64,000 bases of DNA from Macrotis lagotis (lineage: Eukaryota > Chordata > Mammalia > Peramelemorphia > Peramelidae). The stretch covers positions 188,554,491-188,618,490 of the forward strand of contig NC_133661.1 in NCBI RefSeq assembly GCF_037893015.1, given 5' to 3'. The position numbers were made by a program, and so were the translations under genes. Below the pieces are notes generated by a model that did no database searches, was not told the DNA's origin, and worked only from the letters and a program-made list of their open reading frames with translations. Shown here piece by piece: positions 33,650-44,353 of this stretch. Every line of letters starts with the position of its first letter. Position 1 is the first letter of the stretch.

Positions 33650-34204
33650 GGCTCTATGATATTTGAACTTGTTTTTTGGGGGCTGCTTGAAATATTTTGT
33701 CTTTTACTTTAGGATTTCAATTGAATAAAATATTTCTGAAAGTTTTCATTTTGTGATATTTTAAAGAGGTGATTGGTGAATCCTCTTCATTTCTGTTATA
33801 CTCTAGTTCTGGAATATCAGGGCAGTTTTTTTTAGACTTTTGCAAGGCAAATGGAGTTAAATGGCTTGCCCAAGGCCACACAGCTAGGTAATCATTAAAT
33901 GTCTGAGGCTGGATTTGGTACTCCTGAATCCAGGGTGGATGATCTATGCATTGTGCCATATAGTTGCCCCCAGGGCAGTTTTCCCAGACAATTTCTTGAG
34001 GTATGATATCGACACTCTTTTTTAGCATGGTTTTCTGGCAATCCAGCAATTTTAAAATTATCTCTCCTGGATTTACTTCCCCAGACCATTCTTTTTCTAA
34101 TGAGGTATTTCACATTTTTTTTCTATATTATTTTCCTATTTGACGTCTTCATTGTTTCTTTAGGTTTCCTGAATTATTAACTTGCACTGGCCTAGTTCAA
34201 AATT
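33650..34204 (-). mobile_element. L1/HAL1 ORF1 fragment, split by a SINE
   Basis: The minus strand encodes KRMVWGSKSRRDNFKIAGLPENH, the ORF1 RRM motif region (compare RMDNLRIIGLPEN at 22129-22662). It then runs toward the C-terminal domain beyond the SINE. Frames are broken. Confidence 0.7.
33830..33970 (-). repeat. tRNA-derived marsupial SINE
   Basis: GGCTTGCCCAAGGCCACACA and AGCTAGGTAATCATTAAATG are intact, and the head is diverged. A perfect 12-bp target-site duplication CAGGGCAGTTTT lies at 33818-33829 and 33971-33982. It is inserted in the ORF1 fragment. Confidence 0.9.
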
Positions 34205-35323
34205 TAAAGAAAAAAAGTAAATTAATTTATTTATTTTCCAATTACATGCAAGGATAGTTTTCAACATTCAGATTTTTTCAAACTTTTGAGTTCCACATTT
34301 TTCCCCTACCATTCTCCCTTCCCTCCTGACTCCCCATGGCAGCAAGCCTTCTGATATAGATTGTACTTGTGCAATCATATTTAATATATTTCCATATTAT
34401 TCATATTGTGAAAGAAAAAGTTAAAACTAAGTGGGAAAATGAGAAAAAAACATGAATGAAATTTTGAAAAGTGAACATAACATTTTTTCTCTGCATTCAG
34501 ATTCTATTGTTCTTTCTCTGGGTATGGATGGCATTTTCCTTAACAGGTTTCACAGGATTATTTTGTTGAGAGTTTTTTACATCCTAGTTGATTGTTTGAC
34601 AGTGTTGCTACTAATGAGGACAATATACCCTTGGTTCTACTCCACTCAATATCTGAAATCCAGCCAATCATGATTTCTTACAGAACAATAGTATTCCAAA
34701 TATTCATATACCATAGTTTGTTCAACCATTCTCCAATTGATGGGAATTATAATGAGTATTTCACAAAATTTCACAAATAAACCTATTAATTTTCATCTTT
34801 GTCTTCTCTTATCCCTTTTTTAAAATTTATTTTTATTAAAGATATTATTTGAGTTTTACAATTTCCCCCCCAATCTTGCTTCCCTCCCCACACCCCTCCA
34901 CGGAAAGCACTCTGTCAGTCTTTACTTTGTTTCCATGTTGTACCTTGATCCAAATTGGGTGTGATGAGAGAGAAATCATATCCTTAAAGATAAGAAGTCT
35001 AAGAGGTAACAAGATCAGACAATAAGATATCTATTTTTTTCTAAATTAAAGGTCATAGTCCTTGAACTTTGTTCAAACTCCACAGCTCTTTATCTGGATA
35101 CAGATGGCATTCTCCTTTGCAGACAGCCAAAAATTGTTCCTGATTTTTGCACTGATAGAAAGAGCAAGTCCTTCAAGGTTGAACATCACTCCCATGTTGC
35201 TGTTAAAGTATACAGTGTTTTTCTGGTTCTGCTCATCTCACTCAGCATCAGTCCATGCAAATCCCTCCAGGCTTCCCAAAAATCCCATCCCTCCTGATTT
35301 CTAATAGAACAATAGTGTTCTAT

Positions 35324-35327
<4 letters not shown>

Positions 35328-35375
<48 letters not shown>

Positions 35376-35393
35376 ATATATGTATGTATGTAT
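35328..35393. repeat. (TA)n/(TATG)n microsatellite in the L1 3' UTR
   Basis: An uninterrupted TA array runs into TATG units. It accounts for the Y-I frames on both strands here. Confidence 0.95.
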
Positions 35394-36291
35394 ATCACAG
35401 TTTGCTAAGCCATTCCCCAATTGAAGGACATTTACTTGATTTCCAATTCTTTGCCACCACAAACAGGGCTGCTATAAATATTTTTGTACAAGTAATGTTT
35501 TTACCCTTTTTCCTTATCTCTTCAGGGTATAGACCCAGTAATGGTATTGCTGGGTCAAAGGGAATGCACATTTTTGTTGCCCTTTGGGCATAGTTCCAAA
35601 TAGCTCTCCAGAAGGGTTGGATGAGTTCACAGCTCCACCAAGAGTGTTGTAGTGTCCTAGATTTCCCACAACCCTTCCAACAATGATCATTATCCTTCCT
35701 GGTCATATTGGCCAATCTGAGAGGTGTGAGGTGCTACCTCAGAGAAGCTTTCATTTGCATTTCTCTAATAATTAATGATTTAAAGCATTTTTTTCATATG
35801 GCTATGGATTGCTTTGATATCCTCATCTGTGAATTGTCTTTGCATATCCTTTGACCATTTGTCAATTGGGGAATGGATTTTTGTTTTAAAAATATGACTC
35901 AGTTCTCTGTATATTTTAGAAATGAGTCCTTTGTCAGAATCATTAGTTGTAAAGATTGTTTCCCAATTTGCTACATTTCTTTTGATCTTGGTTACATTGG
36001 TTTAATTTGTGCAAAAGCTTTTTAATTTAATGTAATCGAAATCATCTAATTGGTTTTTGGTGATGTTCTCCAACTCTTCCTTAGTCATAAACTGCTCCCC
36101 TTTCCATATATCTGACAGGTACACTAGTCCTTGATCTTCTAATTTGCTTATAGCATTGTTTTTTTTTTATCTCTAAGTCCTGTAACCATTTGGATCTTAT
36201 CTTGATAAAGGGAGTGAGGTCTTGTTCTACTCTAAGTTTCTTCCATATTAACTTCCAATTATCCCACCAGTTTTTATCAAAGAGGGAGTTT

Positions 36292-36870
36292 TTATCCCAA
36301 TGGTTGGACTCTGGATTTATCAAACAGCAGATTACTATAATCATCTCCTGCTTTTATACCTAGTCTCTTCCACTGGTCCACGACTCTATTTCTTAGCCAA
36401 TACCAAACAGTTTTGATGAATGATGCTTTATAATATAATTTTAGATCAGGTAGGGCTAAGCCACCTTCTTTTGCACTTTTGTTCATTAAGCTCCTGGCAA
36501 TTCTTGACTTTTTATTTTTCCATATGATTTTACTTACAATTTTTTCTAACTCATTAAAGTAATTTTTTGGAATTTTGATTGGTAGGTAACTAAACAGATA
36601 GTTTAGTTTTGGTATAATTGTCATTTTTATTATATTAGCTCTACCTATCCATGAGCAGTTGATATTTGCCCATTTATTTAAATATGATTTAATTTGTGTG
36701 AGAAATGTTTTATAATTGTTTTCAAAAAGATTCTGACTCTGTCTTGGCAAATAGACTACCAAGTATTTTATATTGTCTGAGGTTACTTTGAATGGGATTT
36801 CTCTTTCTAGTTCTTCCTGCTGTATCTTGCTAGACATATGTAAAAAAGTTGAGGATTTATGAGCGTTCAT
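36292..36870 (-). pseudogene. L1 ORF2 C-terminal region
   Basis: The 192-codon open stretch encodes the L1 ORF2 thumb and C-terminal part: FKVTSDNIKYLVVYLPRQ (the YLG-type motif), NYKTFLTQIKSYLNKW, SWIGRANIIKMTIIPKLNYLF, IWKNKKSRIARSLMNKSAKEGGLALPDLKLYYKA. It continues in another frame at 36344-36081. It is a LINE remnant, not a host gene. Confidence 0.85.
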
Positions 36871-36955
36871 TTTTTATAACCTGCAACTTTGCTAAAATTG
36901 CTAATTGTTTCCAGTAGTTTTTTGGATGATTTCTTGAGATGCTCTAGGTAGACCA

Positions 36956-37369
36956 TCATGTCATCTGCAAAGAGTGAGAGTTTTGTCTCTTCCTTCCCAA
37001 TTCTAATTCCTTCAATTCTTTTCCTTCTCTACTTTCAGATGCTAACATTTCTAAAACAATATTGAATAGTAGTGGTGATAATGAGTACTGTTGTTTCACC
37101 CCTGATCTTATTGGGAATGCCTCTAACTTCTCCCCATTGAATATACTGCTTGTTGATGGTTTCAGATAAATAGTACTAATTATTTTAAGGAACAGTCCAT
37201 TTATTCCTGCATTCTCTAGTGTTTTTAATAGGAATAGATGCTGTATTTTGTCAAAAGCTTTTTCAGCATCTATTGATATGATCATATGATTTCTGATAGG
37301 TTTGATAGGGTTGTTGTGGATATAATTGAGTATACTAACAGTTTTCCTAATATTGAACCAACCCTGCAA
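36956..37369 (-). pseudogene. L1 ORF2 reverse transcriptase region
   Basis: The translation contains [28 protein letters not shown] (the first catalytic Asp motif), [19 protein letters not shown] and a degraded continuation where the catalytic FADD motif would be expected. It is part of the L1 at 34820-42057. Confidence 0.88.
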
Positions 37370-37498
37370 TCCTGGAATAAATCCTACTTGATCATAATGT
37401 ATTATCCTAGTAATAACTTGTTGTAATCATTTTGCTAAGATTTTATTTAGGATTTTTGCATCTATATTCATCAGGGAAATAGGTCTATAATTTTCTTT

Positions 37499-37729
37499 CT
37501 ATGTTTTAGCTCTTCCTGGTTTAGGTAATAGTACCATATTGGTTTCATAGAAAGAGTTAGGCAGAGTTCCATCTTTCCCTATTTTTCCAAAGAGTTTATA
37601 TAGAATTGGAACCAATTGTTCCTTAAATGTTTGGTAGAATTCACTTGTGAATCCATCAGGCCCTGGGGATTTTTTTTTTAGGGAGTTCACTAATGGCTTG
37701 TTGAATTTCTTTTTCTGAGATAGGGTCAT
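37499..37729 (-). pseudogene. L1 ORF2, start of reverse transcriptase
   Basis: The 76-residue open piece includes [42 protein letters not shown]. It is directly upstream, in L1 sense, of the piece at 37369-36956 and is separated from it by frame breaks. Confidence 0.85.
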
Positions 37730-38202
37730 TTAGCTATTTAATCTCTTCTTTATTTAACCTAGGCTTCTTATATTTTTGTAAATATTCATCCATTTCCCTT
37801 AGATTATCAAATTTATTGGCATAGAGTTGGGCAAAATAATTTCAAATTATTACTTTAATTTCCTCCTCATTGGTGGTCAGTTCACCTTTTTCATTTATTA
37901 TACTAGCAACTTGGTTTTCTTCTTTGTTCTTTTATATCAAATTGACCAGAGTTTTATCAATTTTATTGTTTTTTCATAATAGCAACTTTTGGTTTTATTT
38001 TTTTTTGTTATTCCAATTAACTTTAAATTTATTTTTTTATTCTCAATTTGCACAAATGGTTTTTTTTACATTAATAAAATATACTTGTTTGCAAGTAAAA
38101 AAAAATACCCCTTCCCCCATGAATATAGATAGACTTGCTTGGGCGAAAATGTAACGGGGAGAGAAAAAAAATTAAAATTAAAAAAACCATAGTAATAATT
38201 GT

Positions 38203-38345
38203 AGGTATGGCCAGGTGGCGCAATGGACAAAGGACCAGCCCTGGAGCCATGAGCACCCGGGTCCATTTCCAGCCTCGTAAACCCAAAAATCACCCAGCCA
38301 TGTGACATGCAAGCCACCTGATCCCAACTGCCAAACCAAAGAGAA
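38203..38345 (+). repeat. SINE-like module 1 in the HAL1 3' UTR
   Basis: GGTATGGCCAGGTGGCGCAA, GGACCAGCCCTGGAGCCATG and 'GCACCCGGGTCCATTTCCAG' follow the order of the common SINE head, but the rest is strongly diverged. It lies in tandem with module 2 and antisense to the HAL1. Confidence 0.65.
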
Positions 38346-38388
38346 GAAAAAAAAAAGACCCAAAATAAAATAAAATAGTAAAAATAGT

Positions 38389-38535
38389 AGGGGTGGCTTG
38401 GTGGCAGCCAGAACATTGGCCCTTGAGCCAGGAGCACCTGGGTCCGAATCCGGCCCCAGACACCCAAAGATCACCCTGCTATGTAGCCCCAGGCAGGCCA
38501 CCCAGCCCCACTTGCCCTGCACCCTCCCCCAAATT
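38389..38535 (+). repeat. SINE-like module 2 in the HAL1 3' UTR
   Basis: GGGGTGGCTTGGTGGCAGCC, GGAGCACCTGGGTCCGAATC and 'GCCACCCAGCCCCACTTGCCCTGCA' are SINE-like in order. At the matching place the HAL1 at 59409 has one such unit (61255-61405, opposite strand). Confidence 0.7.
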
Positions 38536-38737
38536 ATAATAACAAAAAATGTGCTTCAGTCTTTGTTCCAAAACCATCAACCCTGTACTGAGTGGATCAC
38601 ATTCTTTATGATAAGTCCATCACAAAAGTTACTTCCATATTTTTCCAACTTTGCCATTGCTGATCGCAACTCCGTCCTTTCTTATTTCTCCACTACCACG
38701 TACTATATTTTCTCTCTCCTTTCACTCTGACTCTGCT

Positions 38738-38888
38738 GTAGGGTCGCTGAGTGGCACAGCAGACAAATTGCTGGTCCTGGGCACAAGAAGCCCTGAGCCC
38801 CCATACCTTCCCTTGGGCCCAGAATCCACCTGGCCCTATGGTCCTGGGAAGGTCACCCAATCACAGCCCCTTGCAAGAAATAAAAAAG
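38738..38888 (+). repeat. SINE-like module 3 in the HAL1 3' UTR
   Basis: GGGTCGCTGAGTGGCACAGC, CTGGTCCTGGGCACAAGAAG and 'CCTATGGTCCTGGGAAGGTCACCCAATCACAGCCCCTTGCAAG' parallel the SINE outline. The counterpart in the other HAL1 copy is 60815-60962, also antisense to that element. Confidence 0.7.
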
Positions 38889-39834
38889 AAAATGTATTAT
38901 ATCTGACCACTGTCCCCCCATGGTCCATCCACTCCTCATTTATTCATATCCCCACCCCTTCCCCCTGCTAACCCCTCCTTCTTACTCCAGTTGTCTATAT
39001 CCCATTGAGTATATTTGCTGTATCCTCTCCTAGCCATCTCTGATGAGAACAAAGGTTCCCTCATTCCCCCTTGCCTCCCTCCTTCCATATCATTGCAATA
39101 GCTCATTGTAATAAAAAAAATCTTATTATGTGAATTATCTTGGACTATTCCCCCTCTCCTTTTTCTTTCTCCCATTCCATTTCCCTTTTTTCCTATTGAC
39201 TCCATTTTTACACCATCTTTTATCTTCGAATTCAGCTTTCTCCTGTGCTTCAACTATAAAAGCTCACTCTACCTGCTCTATTAACTGAGATGGTTCATAT
39301 GAATATTATAAGTATCATTTTTCTATACATGCAGTTCATCCTCATTAAGTCTCTCATATTTCTCCCCTCTCCTCCAATCTCCATGCTTCACCTGGGTCCT
39401 GTATCTGAAGATCAAACATTCTGTTCAGCTCTGGCCATTCCAACAGGAACATTTGAAATTCCCCTGGTTCATTGAAAGTCCATCTTTTTCCCTGGAAGAG
39501 GACATTCAGCCTTGCTGGGTAGTTGATTCTAAGTTGCATTCCAAGCTCTTTTGCCTTCCTGTATATTGTATTCCAAGCCCTACGAGCTTCAAATGTAGTT
39601 GCTGCTAAGTCCTGTGTGATCCTGACTGCAGCTCCACGATATTTGAACTGTGTTCTTCTGGCTGCTTGTAATATTTTCTCTTTGTCTTGGGAGTTCTGGA
39701 ACTTGGCTATAATATTCCTGGGCGTTGGTTTTTTGGGATCTCTTTCTCAGGGGGATCGGTGGATTCTCTCCATTTCTATTTTCCCTCTACTTCTCGAATA
39801 TCGGGGCAATTTTCCTGTAGTAATTCTTTGAAAA

Positions 39835-40467
39835 TTATGTCAGGGCTCTTTTTTCCTGATCATGACTTTCAGGTATTCCAATAATTTTCAAATTATCTTT
39901 CCTAAATCTGTTTTCTATATCAGTTGTTTTTTCAATGAGATATTTCACGTTTTCTTCTAATTTTTCATTTTTTTGGTTTTGAAGTATTGATTCCTGATTT
40001 CTGGTAAATTCATCAATCTCCCTGAATTCTATTCTTTGTCTGAAGGATTTGTTCTCCTCAGAGAGTTTTCTTATCTCTTTTTCAATCTGGCCAATTTTGC
40101 TTTTTAAAGCATTCTTCTCCTCAATAACTTTTTGAACTGTTTCATCCATTTGACCTAAGCTGGTTTTTAGCATGCTATTTTCTTCAGCATTTTTTTGGAT
40201 TTTCTTGACTAAGCTGCTGACTTCATTTTCATGTTTTTCCTGCATCTCTCTCCTTTCTTTTCCAAGTTTTTCTTCTAACTCCCTCATTTGATTTTCAAAT
40301 TCTTTTTTGAGCTCTATCATAGCCTGAGCACAATTTCTGTTTTTCTTGGAGTCTTTAGATTCAGGAGGTTGTGCTTCCTCATCTTCAGACTGAGTATTTT
40401 GATCCTTCTTGGGCTCATTTGCAAAATATTTCTCAATGGTCTTCCTCTTGTTTCTTTGCTTGTTCAT
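39835..40467 (-). pseudogene. HAL1 ORF1, N-terminal two-thirds
   Basis: The 210-codon open stretch starts MNKQRNKRKTIEKYFANEPK. A charged N-terminus is followed by a long heptad-rich coiled coil (about residues 50-150: ELKKEFENQMRELEEKLGKE, LKSKIGQIEKEIRKLSEENK) and the start of the RRM (FRKDNLKIIGIPESHDQEKR). In L1 this protein trimerises and binds RNA. The C-terminal domain continues downstream out of frame (for example LRINYPARLNVLFQGKRWTF at 39539-39354). Confidence 0.85.
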
Positions 40468-42071
40468 TTTCCCAGCCTAAGCCTGTTTTTAGGGGTGCTT
40501 CCTGAGCTTTTTGACACTCCCACAAGGGTCTCAATGTGTGAAGTTCTGTCCTCCCTCCTGGTCTGTGAATGACCATACATGCCCCCCTCTGCCACTGGGC
40601 CGAGGTTCACGGGCCCTGTTGTTCCATGGGGGGGCCTAGACTGCGATCAGGATCTGAATGTGGTCAGAGCTCCAGAGTCCTGTTCCAGGGGCAGAGGACA
40701 GAGCTCGGCAGTCTCTCTCTCCACTCCCCTCCCTCAGCTCAATGGGCTCATGCATTGGGGGCTCCTGCTTACCGGCTCGCCTGCTTCTGTTTCTGTGTCT
40801 GGGCTGCCAAAATACCTAGCTGCTCACTATGTGCCTTGAAGGCTGGGCTTCACATGCTCACTCTGGCAGAGGTCTCTGCTGTTCCCCCAGTTTGTACTTG
40901 GTGCTCCCTGGGGTGCATCTCGGGAGACTCCCCCACTGCTGTGAGCCACTGCTCCCAGTGCCCTGGGGCTGCCTCCTGGAGGCTGAACTTCTTTGGCTCT
41001 GGTGGGCCACCCCTCTGGCGGGCCCCTCCGACCCTGGGAAGCAGAGCCTTTCTGCTCTTTTCCAGGTTACCTTGAGTAGGAGAACTGCCTCACTGTGTCT
41101 CTTTGTGGGTTCTGTCTCTCGAAAGTTTAGTTAGAGTCCTTAGTTTATGAGTTTTATCAGAGAGCTTCTAAGACTCGATCCCTTCATGTCGCCATCTTGG
41201 CTCCGCTCCTGGTTTTATTTATTAATTCAATAGTTTTTTGCTTTTGATTTTATTAATTTCTCTTTTAATTTTTAGAATTTCTAATTAATTTAGTATTTAA
41301 TTGGGGATTTTTTATTTGTTTTTTCTCTAATTTTTTTTTTAGTTGCATGTTTAGTTCATTGATTTTCACTTTCTCCAATTTATACATATAAGCATTTAGA
41401 GCTACAATATATCCTCTGAGAGTTGCTTTGAATGAATCCCATAGATTTTTGTATGTTGTTTCATTATTATCATTATCTAGGATAAAATGGTTAATTCTTT
41501 TGGTAATTTGTTTTTTGGTCCACTCATTTTTAGTTTTACTCTGGCCTGAGGTCATTCTTCATCTGGGCTGGTTCTTCTGCTTACACACCTGGGCCTGAGG
41601 CAGAAGTAATTTGCATTTGTTTGTTATGGAAGAAGTCTGAGTGGTAATGAGACTCTTGACTTCTTCAGACCAGAGGAGTCCAGGAATGGTGTCCAAAGCT
41701 TTCCTGCTCCAGAACTCTCCCCCCAGCCCTGTTCGCAATATCCTTGGGGACAGCACCAACACCAGAACCTCTGCTCCCTAGTTGACTCAAGCCCTCAGAC
41801 ATCCAGTTCCAATTCAGCTGTTAATCTGGTTGATCCAGGACTGATCCTCCCTCTGAGCCCAGACTCATGGGCCGGAATTCAGCCAAAGCTGCTGCAGGAG
41901 ACAAATCCTGAGATAGATGTTCTTTCTCCTTACTTTTCTTTATGGGTTTTCTGGGTTGGATTTCTTTTAAGAGGTTTGTTTCATGTGATAGATGGGGAAG
42001 AGATCAGGAGACTTTAGAACTGTGCCTGTCTTCTCTCTGCCATCTTGGCTGGAAGTCCTCTTATCCCTTTT

Positions 42072-42620
42072 AATTAAATCTGTTTTTGTTTTTGCTTTGT
42101 CTGAAGTCAGGATTGCTACTCCTTATTTTTTTTTACTTCAACTGAAGTAAAATATACTCTGCTCTATCCATTTAACTTTACTCTGTATCTTTCTTGCTGC
42201 TTTGAATGTATTTCTTGTAAACAATACACTGTGGGATTCTAGTTTTAAATCTACCATGCACTTCCATTTTATGGGACAGTTCATACTAACCACATTCACT
42301 ATTAAAATGACTAATTTCCTCTATCCTGTTTTCCCCCTTTTTTATACTTTTCTCTCTCTCCTTTCACCTTATCCCTCTTCACCAGTGTTTTGCTATTACT
42401 GCCTCTCTCTATCTTCTATCAGTTCTCTTGCCTTTTCTTCTTCCTTTCCCATTTTTCTTTGTTTATTTTTTACTTTAACTTCACTTTTATTTTACCCTTC
42501 CCTTTTTATCAGTCTCACCTTCCCCTTTCTTTCCTCTTCTATTCCTAATTCTCTGGAGGTTAGGATAAATTTCTAAACCAATTTGGGAGGTTTGAGCTAA
42601 ATTTTTAGAAGCAATATTAA
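42072..42620 (-). mobile_element. L1 ORF2 endonuclease N-terminal region (part of the outer L1)
   Basis: The reverse complement near 42125-42075 translates GVAILTSDKAKTKTDLIKRDK, matching the GVAILVSDKTDFKPTKIKRDK stretch of L1 endonuclease. Further left in L1 sense, FTRNTFKAARK matches the CIQETH-side region. Frames are broken. Confidence 0.65.
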
Positions 42621-43322
42621 CTCAGTGTTTCCACCCTCCCTTTTTTTCCCCTTTACTATAATAATACTCCTTTGAGTCTCATCATGTGGTTTCATTTATC
42701 CTCTAATGCCTTCTGCCAGCATAATCATCTTTTTTCAAATTTTAATTTCTTTTTTCTTGTCTTGTATATACCCTCTATCAAAGTATACTTCTTTCATCTG
42801 TCCTGATAAAAATACAGTTCTCAAGGGTTGATTGACTGATAAGCTTCATCACATAATAATCTTTTCATACCAACTAGTTGTTCAAGTACTCTCTCCTCAA
42901 CTGTTGTATTAAAAATGCATTTCTCAATTTCCAAAAGTAACATCAAATTATAATCAATTTATGCCCACACCCCTTTTCAAATACCCTTCCTTTAACTGTT
43001 CCAATGGAAATACGACCCATGAGAGTTAAAATTTGATCACATCACAATCAATCTCTACCCATATTTAGACAGAGTCTAAATATGTTCCTTTCAACTGTCC
43101 TAAGATAAGTAAAATTCTGAAATGTTGCAAGTACTTTCTTCCCATGTAGCAATATAGAGAATTTCATCATATTTACTATTATTGTTCCTTTTTCCATTTA
43201 CCTTGTATTTGAAGATGAAATTCCTATCTATGAAATTTTTCTATCTATTTTTACCAGGTAAATTTGAAAGTTTTCTATTTTGGCAAAAATCAATTTTTCC
43301 CTTGAAAAATATGCTGAAATTT

Positions 43323-43580
43323 TTTTCAGAAAATTTTTTTATTAGATATATAACAATTACACATAATCTTTAAGCTTTATGAAACAAAAATCTTCCAAAA
43401 TAGAGAAAACTAGCAAAAGACATCAAAACCATGTAGGAATATGTTGAAGTATATCACTTCCACCATTTTGTCTGCAACTGAAGTGGGACCAAAGTCATTT
43501 TCTGTGGGCCTATAAAAGATGAGGTTAAATATTAACAACTTAACCAATAGTAAAAGCAATTATTTTCTCTTCCTGTGCAA
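43323..43580 (-). pseudogene. retrocopy of an unidentified transcript
   Basis: A perfect 18-bp duplication AAAAATATGCTGAAATTT (43305-43322 and 43581-43598) brackets 258 bp. On the minus strand it ends with AATAAA (43343-43338), then about 12 nt, then an A run, which is the layout of a polyadenylated RNA 3' end. The sequence is not SINE-, L1- or tRNA-like to my eye and no long frame is present, so it may come from the 3' UTR of a host mRNA or a non-coding RNA. The source is unknown. Confidence 0.6.
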
Positions 43581-43834
43581 AAAAATATGCTGAAATTTAA
43601 CATCTTGCTCTATTATATTAAAACATTTTTCCATGATAAATTTCTGCATGTTATTTTTCTGATTATGACTTTCAAGTAAGTCAAAAAGACATAAAATATC
43701 TCTCCTGAATTTATTTTCCAGGTCAGTCATTTTTTCTAAGAAGTATTTTAAATTTTTTCCTAATTTTTATCCTTTTGGTTTGTTGTGAAATCTTGATGTC
43801 TCATTGATTCACTAGTTTCTGTTTGTTCATTTTT

Positions 43835-43953
43835 GTTTTTTGTTTTTGCAAGGCAATGGGGTTAAGTGACTTGTCCAAAGTCACACAGCTAGGTAATTAT
43901 TAAATGTCTGAGGCATGATTTGAATTCAGGTCCTCTGTGCCACCTAGCTGCTC
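43835..43953 (-). repeat. tRNA-derived marsupial SINE, head partly deleted
   Basis: TTTTGCAAGGCAATGGGGTT and 'CACACAGCTAGGTAATTATTAAATGTC' are clear. The middle of the head is missing, because the sequence passes from 'TTCAGGTCCTC' directly to 'TGTGCCACCTAGCTGC'. An imperfect flank repeat TTTCTGTTTGTTCAT/TTTCTGTTCAT is present. Confidence 0.8.
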
Positions 43954-44205
43954 AATTTCTGTTCATTAAATTCTAATTTTTAGAATTTTATTTTCCCCAA
44001 TTAGCTTTTGTGTTCCTTTTTCAGTTAGTTCATTTTACTTTTTGATGAGTTAATTAGTTTTCTAGTTAACCAATTTTCATTTTTGATAAGTTGCATTTAT
44101 CTTCCGTTTGGTCAATTTTATTTTTTGGAGAATTACATTCATTTCTAATTGATCATTTTTTTGTTTTAAAAGCATTGATTTCTTTTTATTTTGACAAATT
44201 TTACT

Positions 44206-44353
44206 TTTTTCAAGTTTTTGCAAGGCAATGGGGTTAAGTGGCTTGCCCAAGACCACACAGATAGGTCATTATTGTGTTTGAGGTGGGAATTGAACTCAGG
44301 TCCTCCTGATTCCAGGGCCAGTACTCTATCCACTGTGCCTCCCAACCACTCTG
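44206..44353 (-). repeat. tRNA-derived marsupial SINE
   Basis: GGCTTGCCCAAGACCACACA, 'GAATTGAACTCAGGTCCTCCTG' and 'TCTATCCACTGTGCCTCCC' are in order. It is inserted in the ORF1 coiled-coil region of the outer L1. Confidence 0.85.

Larger units (their letters stand above)
38001..41210 (-). mobile_element. HAL1 half-LINE with SINE-like modules, inner layer of the nest
   Basis: A perfect 10-bp duplication GGTTTTATTT (37991-38000 and 41211-41220) flanks the element in L1 ORF2. The 5' end (minus strand, AGGAGCGGAGCCAAGATGGC) is followed by a GC-rich 5' UTR to about 40468, then ORF1 beginning MNKQRNKRKTIEKYF. The first 210 codons are open (40467-39835; coiled coil, then KDNLKIIGIPESHDQ) and the C-terminal domain follows in other frames to about 39350. 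No ORF2 follows. The roughly 1.3-kb 3' UTR contains three SINE-like units antisense to the element (38203-38345, 38389-38535, 38738-38888). It looks like one of the youngest elements here. Confidence 0.8.
34820..42057 (-). mobile_element. L1 with internal deletion, middle layer, interrupted by a HAL1
   Basis: A 14-bp target-site duplication CTCTTATCCCTTTT (34806-34819 and 42058-42071) bounds the element. From 5' to 3': 5' UTR 42057-41560 (starts near GGCTGGAAGTCC/CCAAGATGGCAGAGAG), a jump into ORF2 at about 41530 (NEWTKKQITKRI, NLWDSFKATLRGYIVALNAY), the HAL1 insertion, then the reverse transcriptase ([32 protein letters not shown], near 37729-36956), the ORF2 C-terminal region (36870-35700) and the 3' UTR. 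ORF1 and the endonuclease are absent. Several frameshifts or stops break ORF2. An expanded (TA)n tract lies at 35328-35393. Confidence 0.8.

Noticed and set aside
38398-38971. Plus-strand frames of about 110 residues as a small gene
   Set aside because: They run through the SINE-like modules of the HAL1 3' UTR and show no protein family.
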